NCBI RefSeq assembly: GCF_000224335.1
Contig: NZ_AFXZ01000012.1
Location: forward strand, 62,001 to 126,000
DNA: 64,000 bases
Reading direction: 5' to 3'
From: Bizionia argentinensis JUB59
GTDB taxonomy: Bacteria > Bacteroidota > Bacteroidia > Flavobacteriales > Flavobacteriaceae
Part shown: positions 35,936 through 45,747 of the stretch, one piece after another
Layout: each line of letters begins with the position of its first letter
Numbering within the stretch: position 1 is the first letter of the stretch
Notes under the pieces: model-generated
What the model was told of the DNA's origin: nothing
Seen by the model: only the letters and a program-made list of their open reading frames with translations
Databases searched by the model: none
Position numbers and translations under genes: made by a program

Positions 35936-37126
35936 ATGCCAAAAATATCTCAAAAAGGCGCTGCCATGCCGCAGTCACCAATTAGAAAACTTGTTCCGTT
36001 TGCAGAAAAAGCGTACAAACAAGGAAAAACCGTTTACCATTTAAATATCGGTCAGCCGGATATAAAAACACCAGAAATAGCTCTAGACGCTGTTAGAAAT
36101 AATTCCATCGAAACTTTAGCTTACAGTAGATCTGAAGGATCTGATGAGTATAGAAGCAAAATTGCGAATTATTATAGCAAACACGATATTAACGTAACCA
36201 AAGAAAATATTATAGTAACTACTGGAGGTAGTGAAGCATTATTATTTGCTTTTGGAAGTATTATGGATGTCGATGACGAAGTTATTATTCCTGAACCTTT
36301 TTATGCAAATTACAATGGATTCTCAACAGCTTCGGGTGTAAATATTGTTCCTGTAATTTCAAAAATAGAAGACAATTTTGCTTTGCCTGCTATTGAAGAG
36401 TTTGAAAAACTAATCACGCCAAAAACAAAAGCTATTTTAATTTGTAACCCAGGAAACCCTACCGGTTACTTATATACCAAAGAAGAAATTAAAAAATTAG
36501 CGGAAATTGTTATTAAACATGACTTGTTTTTAATTTCAGATGAGGTATATCGTGAGTTTGCTTACGATGGTGTTGAACACTACTCTATCATGCAAGAAGA
36601 AAACTTAAAAGATCATGCTATTATGATTGATTCTGTTTCCAAACGTTACAGCATGTGTGGTGCCAGAATTGGTTGTTTAGTTTCTAGAAACGAAGAAGTT
36701 CTTTTTACCGTTTTAAAATTTGCTCAAGCAAGATTAAGTCCACCAACATTAGCGCAAATTGCTAGTGAAGCGGCTTTGGAAACACCTCAAAGCTATTTTG
36801 ATGAAGTGAAAACAGAATATGTTGCACGTCGCGACGTTCTAATTGCTGAATTAGAAAAAATTGATGGTGTGAAGGTAGCCAAACCAAAAGGTGCTTTTTA
36901 TTGTATTGTTGAATTACCGATAAAAAACTCCGATGCTTTTGCACAATGGTTATTAGAGGATTTCGATATTAATGGCGAAACCATCATGGTAGCACCCGCT
37001 GCAGGATTCTATTCGACTCCAGGTGTTGGTTTAAACCAAATCCGAATTGCTTATGTGCTTAATAAAGAAAGTTTGGTTCAAGCTGTTCATATTTTAAAAG
37101 AAGCTTTAAAGGTTTATAAAGATTAG
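35936..37126 (+). CDS. Class I/II pyridoxal-phosphate aminotransferase
   Basis: A 396-residue fold-type I aminotransferase of the AspC-like family. The cofactor residues are recognisable: N in ICNPGNPTG (~residue 170), D/Y in ISDEVYREF, and the Schiff-base Lys in DSVSKRYSMCGARIG (~residue 235). The N-terminus LNIGQPDIKTPE is typical of enzymes acting on aspartate or aromatic amino acids. The stop codon overlaps the GTG start of murB by one base, so they are coupled. Confidence 0.9.
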   Translation: MPKISQKGAAMPQSPIRKLVPFAEKAYKQGKTVYHLNIGQPDIKTPEIALDAVRNNSIETLAYSRSEGSDEYRSKIANYYSKHDINVTKENIIVTTGGSEALLFAFGSIMDVDDEVIIPEPFYANYNGFSTASGVNIVPVISKIEDNFALPAIEEFEKLITPKTKAILICNPGNPTGYLYTKEEIKKLAEIVIKHDLFLISDEVYREFAYDGVEHYSIMQEENLKDHAIMIDSVSKRYSMCGARIGCLVSRNEEVLFTVLKFAQARLSPPTLAQIASEAALETPQSYFDEVKTEYVARRDVLIAELEKIDGVKVAKPKGAFYCIVELPIKNSDAFAQWLLEDFDINGETIMVAPAAGFYSTPGVGLNQIRIAYVLNKESLVQAVHILKEALKVYKD

Positions 37127-38139
37127 TGCAAATCTTAAATAACATATCATTAAAACCATACAACACCTTTGGTCTTGAAGCGACTGCCAAACACTTTGTG
37201 TCTGTAAACAGTATCGCATCTTTACAAAAGGTGTTGGTTTTACCAGATTATCCTAAAAAATTTATTTTGGGTGGCGGCAGTAATATGTTGTTAACTCAAA
37301 ACATAGAGGCATTAGTTCTTCATATTAATATAAAAGGGATTTCTGTTATTTTAGAAGAAGAAAATACGGTAAATATTAAAGCGAGTGCAGGTGAAAACTG
37401 GCATGAATTTGTTTTATGGTGTTTAGCGCATAATTATGGTGGTCTTGAAAATCTATCATTAATTCCTGGAAATGTAGGAACTGCCCCCATACAAAATATA
37501 GGTGCTTATGGCATTGAACTAAAGGATAGTTTTGTTTCTTGTGAAGCGTTAGAAATAGCTACTGGATCTATTAAAACATTTAATAAAGCGGCTTGTAATT
37601 TCGATTATAGAAACTCTATTTTTAAGCAAGAAGCTAAAGGACAATATATTATTTGCAGTGTAACGTTTCAACTCACAAAAAATCATCATCAATTACATAC
37701 TAATTATGGAGCTATTTCTAATCAATTACAAAAAATGTCTATTGATAATCCAACCATTCAGGATGTTTCAAAGGCAGTAATTGCTATCCGCCAAAGTAAA
37801 TTACCAGATCCTAAAGAAATAGGAAATAGCGGTAGTTTTTTTAAAAATCCTATTATTTCAACAGAAGCATACAAAGATCTTAAAATGCAATTTCCTAATG
37901 CACCAGGCTATATTATTTCAGAATTAGAAGTAAAAGTTCCTGCAGGTTGGCTTATTGAAAAAGCTGGATTTAAAGGCAAACGTTTTGGTAATTATGGTGT
38001 GCATAAAGAACAAGCGCTTGTACTAGTTAATTATGGCCATGCAAATGGATCTGACATTCTTAAACTCGCTGAATTAATTCAGCTTACCGTTAGGCGTTTG
38101 TTTAACATTAAAATTGAAGCTGAAGTAAACTTACTATAA
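37126..38139 (+). CDS. murB: UDP-N-acetylenolpyruvoylglucosamine reductase
   Basis: MurB is the FAD- and NADPH-dependent enzyme that completes UDP-N-acetylmuramate for peptidoglycan. The 337-residue type I protein has LGGGSNMLL (FAD site) near residue 47, SLIPGNVGTAPIQNIGAYG, YRNSIFK with the conserved Tyr/Arg, GNSGSFFKNP containing the catalytic Ser, and the closing Glu-containing segment. The start is a GTG overlapping the upstream stop (TAGTG). Confidence 0.95.
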   Translation: MQILNNISLKPYNTFGLEATAKHFVSVNSIASLQKVLVLPDYPKKFILGGGSNMLLTQNIEALVLHINIKGISVILEEENTVNIKASAGENWHEFVLWCLAHNYGGLENLSLIPGNVGTAPIQNIGAYGIELKDSFVSCEALEIATGSIKTFNKAACNFDYRNSIFKQEAKGQYIICSVTFQLTKNHHQLHTNYGAISNQLQKMSIDNPTIQDVSKAVIAIRQSKLPDPKEIGNSGSFFKNPIISTEAYKDLKMQFPNAPGYIISELEVKVPAGWLIEKAGFKGKRFGNYGVHKEQALVLVNYGHANGSDILKLAELIQLTVRRLFNIKIEAEVNLL

Positions 38140-38205
38140 TTGATTAGAATTATATAACTTAGCCCTTGTTGCTAAAAACAACTTTAACTACAACCAAATA
38201 AAATT

Positions 38206-38751
38206 TTGAGCACACCGATAGAAGAAGAAATAGTTGGCTTACTAAGAGAAGGCAACAAAAGAGCCATATCATTATTATATGAATATTATGGCGATGCGCT
38301 TTTTGGTGTGATATCTAAAGTGCTAACAGATCCCGATTTAGCACAGGATGCTTTACAGGAAACATTTATAAAAGTTTGGAAGAAAGGCAAATCTTATGAT
38401 TCTAAAAAAGCCAAACTTTTTACTTGGCTATATAGAATTGCCTATAACACAGCCATTGATAAAGTTCGTTCGCATAATAATAAAGCGAGTAAGGAAATCC
38501 AAATAGATGCTTCAAACGTATATACCTTAACAAGTGATAGTTTAAATCAGGACGCGCTAGACATACAAAAGCACTTAAGTTCTATTGAAGAAAAATATCA
38601 GATTGTTATTAATGCGCTCTTCTTTGAGGGCATGACCCAGCAAGAAGCTAGTGACGAGTTGGACATCCCGCTTGGCACAATAAAATCGAGATTAAAAATC
38701 GGACTTCGTGAATTGAAAAAAATTTACGACCCAGAAACAACTCAGTCATGA
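38206..38751 (+). CDS. ECF sigma factor (first of an operon with an anti-sigma)
   Basis: The 181-residue protein, starting at TTG, has region 2 (LFGVISKVLTDPDLAQDALQETFIKVW) and region 4 (YQIVINALFFEGMTQQEASDELDIPLGTIKSRLKIGLRELK). The wording and the neighbour match the SigK-like group regulated by a membrane anti-sigma. The last four bases overlap the start of the anti-sigma gene (ATGA). Confidence 0.92.
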   Translation: MSTPIEEEIVGLLREGNKRAISLLYEYYGDALFGVISKVLTDPDLAQDALQETFIKVWKKGKSYDSKKAKLFTWLYRIAYNTAIDKVRSHNNKASKEIQIDASNVYTLTSDSLNQDALDIQKHLSSIEEKYQIVINALFFEGMTQQEASDELDIPLGTIKSRLKIGLRELKKIYDPETTQS

Positions 38752-39551
38752 ATGATAAAATAACGACATTTTTAAATTCTGACCTACTAGATAAATATCT
38801 TTTAGGCCAAACGACGTCTAAAGAAACTGAAACTGTAGAATCCTATATTTCTAAATATCCAGAAGTAGATCGCGTTTACAACAACATGCAAAGCCAATTA
38901 GAATTGGTGGCTCAAGCGCAAGCTATTAAAGCACCTAAAGCGGCTCTTAATTCTATAATGGACGCACTTGAAGAGAAAGCTACGGAGGTCCCAGTAATTG
39001 CATTAAACAAAACAAGAATCCGTAAAAAATGGTTTCAATTAAGCGTTGCCGCAAGTGTTGTTGCTATCATGTTTGCAGGAACATCTTATATTTTCTTTCA
39101 GCAGAACAAAATGTTAAAAATTGAAAACCAAAAAATTGCTGATGAAATATATGATAGACTAGACGACTTGGATAATAAAAACAGACGTTTAGACGAAATA
39201 ATGCGTCAAATGAATCAACTAAACGATCCAGAAACAGAGAAGTATATAATAAATGGTAATAATCGTGCTAAAAACCTTAAGACGGTTGCTTACATAAATC
39301 CTAAAGACAAAACCTCTATGATTGATGTAGTTTCTCTTCCACAATTGCCAGAAGAGCAATGTTATCAAATCTGGGCAGAGTTGGAAGACAAAATGGTGAA
39401 TCTAGGCATATTAGGTGAGGCCGATAGACAATTAAAATCAATTCCGTATACTGAAGATGCATTGGCTTTAAGTATTACTATAGAACAAAGAGGAAGTAAA
39501 TTAAGTGCGACTAAAGAAAATTCGGTTGCAGAAATTACGCTAAACAAATAA
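38748..39551 (+). CDS. Membrane anti-sigma factor (RskA-like)
   Basis: A 267-residue protein with a cytoplasmic N-terminal zinc-finger-like part lacking the His/Cys ligands, one transmembrane helix near residues 95-112 (WFQLSVAASVVAIMFAGTSY), a coiled coil (EIYDRLDDLDNKNRRLDEIMRQMNQL) and a periplasmic anti-sigma-K C-terminal domain (VVSLPQLPEEQCYQIWAELEDKMVNLG). It should hold the upstream sigma factor inactive until an envelope signal triggers its loss. The two genes overlap by 4 bp. A strong terminator follows. Confidence 0.9.
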   Translation: MNDKITTFLNSDLLDKYLLGQTTSKETETVESYISKYPEVDRVYNNMQSQLELVAQAQAIKAPKAALNSIMDALEEKATEVPVIALNKTRIRKKWFQLSVAASVVAIMFAGTSYIFFQQNKMLKIENQKIADEIYDRLDDLDNKNRRLDEIMRQMNQLNDPETEKYIINGNNRAKNLKTVAYINPKDKTSMIDVVSLPQLPEEQCYQIWAELEDKMVNLGILGEADRQLKSIPYTEDALALSITIEQRGSKLSATKENSVAEITLNK

Positions 39552-39567
39552 CCCTCTTTTAAAGCCT

Positions 39568-39608
39568 ATAACAAGACCTCGTTTTTAAAAAAAACGAGGT
39601 CTTGTTAT
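39568..39608 (+). terminator. Intrinsic terminator after the anti-sigma gene
   Basis: ATAACAAGACCTCGTTTT and AAAACGAGGTCTTGTTAT form an ~18-bp stem. The right arm carries the -33 TTG of the next promoter. Confidence 0.85.
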
Positions 39609-39629
39609 TTCTAAAATTCCGTATCTTTG
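39602..39629 (+). promoter_or_regulatory. Bacteroidetes promoter for the small membrane protein
   Basis: TTG (39602-39604), a 17-bp spacer and TATCTTTG (39622-39629), 14 bp before the ATG at 39644. This is a near-perfect match to the TTG/TAnnTTTG layout. Confidence 0.75.
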
Positions 39630-39643
39630 CAAAAACAAATTTT

Positions 39644-39847
39644 ATGAAACTCTTTTTAATAACATTAGTATTGTTAGGAATTGCCGTAGCAGGAATTGCT
39701 ATTAAAATATGGGCGAAAAAGGATGGTAAATTTGCTGGAACTTGTGCCAGCCAAAACCCTATGCTTAACACAACGGGTGAATCTTGTGGTTTCTGCGGAA
39801 AATTGCCAGAACAATTTGACAACTGTAACGAACCTCAACACTCGTAA
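39644..39847 (+). CDS. Small membrane-anchored Cys-rich protein
   Basis: A 67-residue protein with one N-terminal helix (LFLITLVLLGIAVAGIAIKIW) and an exposed tail containing the four Cys of CASQNP..CGFCGK..C. I use the ATG at 39644 rather than the in-frame TTA-region start at 39602, because a promoter lies between. The family is common in flavobacteria as a membrane or secreted protein without known function. The following GT2 gene starts 5 bp after it. Confidence 0.8.
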   Translation: MKLFLITLVLLGIAVAGIAIKIWAKKDGKFAGTCASQNPMLNTTGESCGFCGKLPEQFDNCNEPQHS

Positions 39848-39852
39848 ATTTA

Positions 39853-40965
39853 ATGCTCATATTAGACATTCTCTACTACATATTTATTGTAGTAGCGTGT
39901 TTTCAGGTTGGCTATTATCTCGTTTTTTTTAGTCAATTTGCTTTTCAAAAAGAAACGAAACCGGAGCCAAATAACATTCCGATTTCCGTATTAATATGTG
40001 CGAAAAATGAAGCCGATAATCTGAAAGATTTCCTTCCTTCGATCATCGCGCAAAATTACCCCAATTTTGAAATTGTTTTAATCAACGATGCTTCTTATGA
40101 TTATACTTTGGACGTCATGGAAGATTTTGCTAATAAACACCCCAATATTAAGATTGTAAACGTTAGAAATAATGAGGCTTTTTGGGCGAACAAGAAATAT
40201 GCACTTACATTAGGTATTAAAGCCGCAAAAAATAACCATCTTTTATTTACGGATGCTGACTGTAAACCAATTTCTAAAAATTGGATTTCCCAAATGAGTG
40301 CGCATTTTAACAACGACAAAACTATCGTATTGGGTTATGGCGGCTATACTAAAATTAAAAAATCATTCCTTAATAAGTTAATTCGTTTTGAAACCTTATT
40401 GACGGCTATGCAGTATTTATCATTTGCAAAAATGGGTATGCCATATATGGGAGTAGGGAGAAATTTAGCCTACACGAAAGATGATTTTTTTAAGGCAAGT
40501 GGTTTTATGAAACACATGCACATCCGTTCTGGTGATGATGATCTATTTATTAATCAAATCGCTACGGCAAAAAACACTAGCGTCTGTGTAGCTAAAGACA
40601 GCTTTACTATTTCCAATCCAAAAACCACGTTTAAAGAATGGGTAACACAGAAAAAGCGTCATATTACCACAGCGCATCATTACAAACCTGTTCATAAAAT
40701 TTTACTAGCTTTATTTTACGCATCACAATTACTATTTTGGTTATCTGGGATCGTGCTTTTAGCATTTTTATTCTACTGGGAAGTCATCTTGATATTCTTC
40801 GCTTTGCGTCTAATAAGTCAGTTAATAATTGTGTGGTTTACGGCAAAAAAACTGGATGAGCAGGACTTGATGCTGTTCATTCCTTTATTAGAATTCTTTT
40901 TAGTTATTTTCCAATTGACTATATTTATATCTAACCTCGTATCAAAACCAAAACATTGGAAATAA
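39853..40965 (+). CDS. Membrane family 2 glycosyltransferase
   Basis: The 370-residue enzyme has an N-terminal helix, a GT2 catalytic domain (ISVLICAKNEADNLKDFLPSI, LINDASYDYT, FTDADCKP with DxD, and the SGDDDLFINQ acceptor loop) and three C-terminal transmembrane helices. It resembles processive or polyprenyl-linked surface-glycan transferases. Its end overlaps the next sigma gene by 10 bp. Confidence 0.9.
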   Translation: MLILDILYYIFIVVACFQVGYYLVFFSQFAFQKETKPEPNNIPISVLICAKNEADNLKDFLPSIIAQNYPNFEIVLINDASYDYTLDVMEDFANKHPNIKIVNVRNNEAFWANKKYALTLGIKAAKNNHLLFTDADCKPISKNWISQMSAHFNNDKTIVLGYGGYTKIKKSFLNKLIRFETLLTAMQYLSFAKMGMPYMGVGRNLAYTKDDFFKASGFMKHMHIRSGDDDLFINQIATAKNTSVCVAKDSFTISNPKTTFKEWVTQKKRHITTAHHYKPVHKILLALFYASQLLFWLSGIVLLAFLFYWEVILIFFALRLISQLIIVWFTAKKLDEQDLMLFIPLLEFFLVIFQLTIFISNLVSKPKHWK

Positions 40966-41510
40966 AACAAGCCATTGAGCGCGCCAAAACGAACGATCAG
41001 AAAGCCTTTAATTTTTTATTAGATTCTTTCTGGGATTACGTATATGGATTTCAATTAAAGCGTGTAAAGAATGAAAATGATGCCGAGGACATTACTATTC
41101 AAACCTTTTCCAAGGCGTTCGATAGAATTGATACGTACAAAAGTGAATACAATTTTAAAACTTGGTTAATTACCATTTCAAAAAACATTCATATTGATTT
41201 AATTAGGAAGGAAAAAAACTCTATTTCTCAAAATATTTCACATCACGATGAAGATAAATATCATAATATTCTGGATGATTCGCCTTCTCCGGAAGACATT
41301 TTAATTACCGAACAAAATTTAGCTAAATTACTTCGTGATATCAAGAAGCTAAAGCCTCATTATCAGGAAGTCATTAATTTAAGATATTTTCAGGAATTGA
41401 GCTATAAAGAAATATCTTCAGAAATTAACGAACCCATAAATAACGTTAAAGTAAAGTTACTTCGTGCAAAGAAACTACTTGCCGAAATTATTAAAACCAA
41501 GCGCAATTAA
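40956..41510 (+). CDS. ECF sigma factor overlapping a glycosyltransferase gene
   Basis: The 184-residue sigma protein has region 2 (NFLLDSFWDYVYGFQLKRVKNENDAEDITIQTFSKAFDRIDTY) and region 4 (LKPHYQEVINLRYFQELSYKEISSEINEPINNVKVKLLRAKKLL). The TTG start lies inside the last codons of the glycosyltransferase, so expression is linked. No anti-sigma gene follows. Instead lipA begins after 84 bp with its own promoter. Confidence 0.88.
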   Translation: MEIKQAIERAKTNDQKAFNFLLDSFWDYVYGFQLKRVKNENDAEDITIQTFSKAFDRIDTYKSEYNFKTWLITISKNIHIDLIRKEKNSISQNISHHDEDKYHNILDDSPSPEDILITEQNLAKLLRDIKKLKPHYQEVINLRYFQELSYKEISSEINEPINNVKVKLLRAKKLLAEIIKTKRN

Positions 41511-41568
41511 GCCCATTTTGGACACGAGTACTTTCAAGAAATCTCCATTTATTTCCAATAATACTTTG

Positions 41569-41576
41569 TATCTTTG
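41569..41576 (+). promoter_or_regulatory. -7 promoter element of lipA
   Basis: TATCTTTG, followed by CAAAG, 18 bp before the lipA ATG. A -33 element is not obvious. Confidence 0.65.
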
Positions 41577-41594
41577 CAAAGGAAATTTTAGTGT

Positions 41595-42473
41595 ATGAAA
41601 ACAGAAACAGCTACAAGTATTTTACCTGAAAGACAAGCTAAACCAAAGTGGTTACGTGTTAAATTACCAACTGGTAAGAAGTATACAGAATTGCGCACCT
41701 TGGTAGATAAATACAATTTAAATACCATATGTGCTTCTGGAAGCTGCCCAAATATGGGTGAATGTTGGGGAGAAGGTACTGCAACATTTATGATTTTAGG
41801 AAATGTTTGTACACGCTCATGCGGTTTTTGCGGTGTAAAAACCGGTAGACCAGAAACCCTAGATTGGGATGAACCGGAAAAAGTAGCACGCTCTATTAAA
41901 TTAATGCAAATTAAGCATGCTGTTTTAACAAGTGTGGATCGTGATGATTTAAAAGACATGGGTAGTATAATGTGGGCAGAAACTGTAAAGTCTGTTAGAC
42001 GTATGAACCCGGAAATTACCATGGAAACGCTTATTCCAGATTTTCAAGGTATAGAGCAACATATTGATAGAATTATTGACGTTGCGCCAGAAGTTGTATC
42101 TCATAACATTGAAACCGTACGTCGTTTAACACGTGAGGTTAGAATTCAAGCAAAATACGACCGTAGTTTAGGTGTTTTAAAATATTTAAAATCTCAAGGA
42201 CAACGTAGAACTAAATCAGGAATTATGCTTGGTTTAGGTGAAGAACGCGAAGAAGTTATTGAAACACTTCACGACTTAAGAGCTCATGATGTGGATGTTG
42301 TTACTATTGGTCAATACTTACAACCAAGTAAAAAACATTTACCTGTAAAAGCCTTCATTACACCAGATCAATTTGATGAATACCGCGAAATTGGCTTGGA
42401 TTTAGGATTCAGACATGTAGAAAGCAGCGCTTTAGTTCGTTCGTCATATAAGGCTCAAAAACATATTAACTAA
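41595..42473 (+). CDS. lipA: Lipoyl synthase
   Basis: LipA is a radical SAM enzyme that inserts two sulfurs into protein-bound octanoyl groups. The 292-residue protein has the auxiliary cluster motif [12 protein letters not shown] (residues ~47-58) and the radical SAM motif CTRSCGFC (~75-82), plus the C-terminal RSSYKA containing the conserved Arg-Ser-Ser. The stop overlaps the GAPDH start by one base (TAATG). Lipoate made here is needed by the glycine cleavage and 2-oxoacid dehydrogenase systems. Confidence 0.97.
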   Translation: MKTETATSILPERQAKPKWLRVKLPTGKKYTELRTLVDKYNLNTICASGSCPNMGECWGEGTATFMILGNVCTRSCGFCGVKTGRPETLDWDEPEKVARSIKLMQIKHAVLTSVDRDDLKDMGSIMWAETVKSVRRMNPEITMETLIPDFQGIEQHIDRIIDVAPEVVSHNIETVRRLTREVRIQAKYDRSLGVLKYLKSQGQRRTKSGIMLGLGEEREEVIETLHDLRAHDVDVVTIGQYLQPSKKHLPVKAFITPDQFDEYREIGLDLGFRHVESSALVRSSYKAQKHIN

Positions 42474-43471
42474 TGATTCGAATAGGAATTAATGGTTTTG
42501 GGAGAATTGGCCGTCGTGTATTCAGATTACTTCATAATCATCCAGAACTAGAAGTTGTTGCGATAAATGATTTAGCGGATTCTAAGACTTTAAGTCATTT
42601 ATTAAAATACGACAGTATTCACGGTATATTCCATGAAGCTATTTCCTGCGACGACGATCATATTATTGTTAACGATAAAAAGGTTGTTTTATCCCATCAT
42701 AATCACCCTAAAGATATTAATTGGAAATCTTCGGAAGTGGATTTTGTTATCGAAGCATCTGGAAAGTTTAAAACAGTTGACGTTTTACAAAATCATATAA
42801 CCAATGGTGCCAAACGCGTTATTTTAAGTGCACCACCAGAAGATGACTCTATTAAAACTATTGTTTTAGGCATTAACGAATCCAGTATCGATGGAACCGA
42901 AACCATTATTTCAAACGCGTCTTGCACCACCAATAACGCCGCGCCTATGATGGATGTCATTAATAAACTCTGTGGTATTAAACAAGCATATATAACGACG
43001 GTTCACTCCTACACTTCTGATCAAAGCTTGCATGACCAACCACATCGCGATTTACGTCGTGCCAGAGCAGCTGGACAATCTATAGTTCCAACAACAACAG
43101 GTGCCGCCAAAGCTTTAACACGTGTTTTCCCTGAACTATCTGATGTTATTGGGGGTTGTGGTATTCGAGTTCCTGTGGCCAATGGCTCTTTAACAGACAT
43201 AACCTTTAATGTAGAAAAAGCCGTAAGTATTGAAACCATTAACACTGCTTTTAAAACAGCATCTGAAGGTTACTTAAAAAATATACTGGCATATACGGAA
43301 GACCCAATTGTTTCTATTGATATTGTTGGAAATACGCATTCCTGCGTATTTGATGCACAAATGACATCTGTAATTGGGAACATGGTAAAAATAATTGGCT
43401 GGTATGATAATGAAACAGGCTACTCCCAAAGAATCATAGATTTAATTTGCTTTCTGTCTAGAAAACCGTAA
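42473..43471 (+). CDS. gap: Type I glyceraldehyde-3-phosphate dehydrogenase
   Basis: A 332-residue enzyme that oxidises glyceraldehyde-3-phosphate in glycolysis or runs in reverse. The NAD-binding start IRIGINGFGRIGRRVF, the catalytic Cys in SNASCTTNNAAP (residue ~149), the partner His in TTVHSYTSDQS and the C-terminal WYDNETGYSQR are all present. Overlap with lipA suggests co-transcription. Many flavobacteria carry a second gap elsewhere, so this may be one of two isoforms. Confidence 0.95.
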   Translation: MIRIGINGFGRIGRRVFRLLHNHPELEVVAINDLADSKTLSHLLKYDSIHGIFHEAISCDDDHIIVNDKKVVLSHHNHPKDINWKSSEVDFVIEASGKFKTVDVLQNHITNGAKRVILSAPPEDDSIKTIVLGINESSIDGTETIISNASCTTNNAAPMMDVINKLCGIKQAYITTVHSYTSDQSLHDQPHRDLRRARAAGQSIVPTTTGAAKALTRVFPELSDVIGGCGIRVPVANGSLTDITFNVEKAVSIETINTAFKTASEGYLKNILAYTEDPIVSIDIVGNTHSCVFDAQMTSVIGNMVKIIGWYDNETGYSQRIIDLICFLSRKP

Positions 43472-43490
43472 CATTTATGGTCTAAATAAT

Positions 43491-43498
43491 TATATTTG
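43491..43498 (+). promoter_or_regulatory. -7 promoter element of the hybrid kinase gene
   Basis: TATATTTG, 20 bp before the ATG at 43519. Confidence 0.6.
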
Positions 43499-43518
43499 TC
43501 GTTAACAGTCAATTCTGG

Positions 43519-45747
43519 ATGACACATACACACAAATATATAGTCATTGTTTCAATGCTTTTAAGCTTCTGTCTTTCAGCGCAAAATGACATCAATAAAG
43601 ATAATGAAACAATTCAGATTAATATTGACTATAAAATAAATCAAGCACAACGAAATATTGAAAGTACTGATTTTTTTGAAGCCGAGAAAAAATTAGCAGA
43701 AGCTTTAGTTCTTGCAGAAAAAATTAGTACTAAAAAAAGTATTGCCATCATTTATTCTAAATTGGGTAAGCTTCAATATATTATTGAAGAACCTGATGAT
43801 GCGCTTGTAAGCTTATTTAAAGCCAACGAAATTCAACGCATTATAAAGGACGACGTTAACCGAGCGGAGACTTACAAAACCATTGGAAATGTCTATAATA
43901 GCAAACAAAATTACAACCAAGCGTTAGATTATTTCGTATCAGCTAATACGCTTTTCACACAGGAAGGTTTGGACGATTTTGTTGCTGAAGTACTTTTAAA
44001 TGAAGGCAAAACACTCATAAAAATTAAAAATTACTCAAAAGCTAATAAGCAATTAGCAAGAGCTATTAGTTTAGCTAAACGATATGATTTAGATAAAATT
44101 CAAAGTAGCGCACTAATTAATAACGGATTAGCTCTAGCACATCTAGGGAAACATGAAGAAGGACTTGAAAACACTATTGAAGGTGTTAATATGGCGCAGA
44201 AGTATAAATTCTACAGTATTCTAACTAATGGTTATCTTGTTTTAAGTGAATTAAATGAATTGAATGGTAATTATCAATTGGCCACTAACTATTTAAGAAG
44301 ACATATGAAGCTTTCGGATTCCTTACTGAAAGCAAAGCGCGAAAACTTATCGCCTGAAAAACGGATTAAAATTTTATTAAGCAACCAAACAGAGTTTCAA
44401 AAAGAACAAGCAGCTAATCTCGAAGAAAAAATTAAAGAGAATAATTTAAGCAAACTAACTACCATTTTAAGTATTGCTCTAATTACTATTTTATCCTTAT
44501 TAACTTTATCGCTTTACAAAAACAACAATATTCGGCTAAAAACCAACAACATGCTTCACATTAAAAATAGTGAACTAATTGTTGCCATGGAAAAAGCTGA
44601 ATTAGCTTCTAAAACCAAAGCTAATTTTTTATCTACAGTTACCCACGAATTACGAACACCACTTTATGCCGTTACTGGTTTAACTAATATGTTATTGGAT
44701 GAGGATCCAAAACCAAATCAAATTGCACATTTAAAATCCTTAAAATTTTCAGGAGAATACTTATTGACATTTATAAACGATATTCTTCAAATTAATAAAA
44801 TTGAAGCCAATAAGGTTGATATTGAACCAGAAAACTTCAATCTTAAAAAGAAAATGACCAATGTTATTGCTGCTTTAAACAATTCTGCTAGTAGTAATAA
44901 CATCAAATTACATCTAGATTATGAGCAAAGTATTCCAGAGACCTTTAATGCAGATCAACTTAAAATATCGCAGATTCTAATTAATTTAATAGGTAATGCT
45001 ATCAAATTCACAAAAGATGGTGATATCTGGATCCGCGCTAAAAAAATGAATCAAGATGGCGACAATTACACCATTCGTTTTGAAGTAGAAGACAATGGTA
45101 TTGGAATTAGCCCGGAAAAACAAGAACGCCTTTTCGAGAGTTTTTCACAAGGCTCTATTCAAATTAATAGAAAATACGGTGGAACAGGTTTAGGTCTATC
45201 CATCGTTAAAGGACTTATTGATATTTTAAAGGGAACTATATATTTAAGGAGTGATTTAGATAAAGGCTCAACTTTTACTTTTGAAATCCCAATGAAATAT
45301 GCTAAGCCAGTAGCTAGGCAGAAAAAAATAGAATATTTCAATAATATTAGCGATTTCGATTTAGAAAACATCAAGATTTTGGTTGTCGAGGATAACAAAA
45401 TCAATCAAATGATAACGAAAAAGATCCTAAACAAAATGAACCTGAACTGTGATGTCGTTGATAACGGCGAAGAAGCAGTAGAAAAAGTACGCAAGGAAAA
45501 TTACGATGTGGTCTTAATGGATATTCATATGCCAGGAATTAGTGGACTTGAAGCTACTACACTTATTCGTCAATTTGACCAAGAGCTTACTATATTTGCT
45601 TTAACAGCGGTAACAATTGAAGACAAAATGCAGGAATTTGATGAAGCTGGATTTACTGATATTATTTCCAAACCTTTCAAACAAGAGGATTTTGAGAAAA
45701 AACTCTACGACGCTTTAATAGGATCTAATGAAACCAAGTCGATTTAA
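43519..45747 (+). CDS. Hybrid sensor histidine kinase with TPR input and receiver domain
   Basis: The 742-residue protein has a signal/anchor start, a periplasmic TPR array (~residues 40-290: IIYSKLGKLQYI, AETYKTIGNVYN, ALINNGLALAHLG), one transmembrane helix (~315-335), HisKA with the phosphorylated His in FLSTVTHELRTPLYA (~379), HATPase (NLIGNAIKFTK, GGTGLGLSIVKGL) and a C-terminal receiver domain with the phospho-acceptor Asp in VVLMDIHMPG (~675). No separate response regulator lies nearby. Output probably passes by phosphorelay to an unlinked protein. It overlaps the end of lpxK by 4 bp. Confidence 0.93.
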   Translation: MTHTHKYIVIVSMLLSFCLSAQNDINKDNETIQINIDYKINQAQRNIESTDFFEAEKKLAEALVLAEKISTKKSIAIIYSKLGKLQYIIEEPDDALVSLFKANEIQRIIKDDVNRAETYKTIGNVYNSKQNYNQALDYFVSANTLFTQEGLDDFVAEVLLNEGKTLIKIKNYSKANKQLARAISLAKRYDLDKIQSSALINNGLALAHLGKHEEGLENTIEGVNMAQKYKFYSILTNGYLVLSELNELNGNYQLATNYLRRHMKLSDSLLKAKRENLSPEKRIKILLSNQTEFQKEQAANLEEKIKENNLSKLTTILSIALITILSLLTLSLYKNNNIRLKTNNMLHIKNSELIVAMEKAELASKTKANFLSTVTHELRTPLYAVTGLTNMLLDEDPKPNQIAHLKSLKFSGEYLLTFINDILQINKIEANKVDIEPENFNLKKKMTNVIAALNNSASSNNIKLHLDYEQSIPETFNADQLKISQILINLIGNAIKFTKDGDIWIRAKKMNQDGDNYTIRFEVEDNGIGISPEKQERLFESFSQGSIQINRKYGGTGLGLSIVKGLIDILKGTIYLRSDLDKGSTFTFEIPMKYAKPVARQKKIEYFNNISDFDLENIKILVVEDNKINQMITKKILNKMNLNCDVVDNGEEAVEKVRKENYDVVLMDIHMPGISGLEATTLIRQFDQELTIFALTAVTIEDKMQEFDEAGFTDIISKPFKQEDFEKKLYDALIGSNETKSI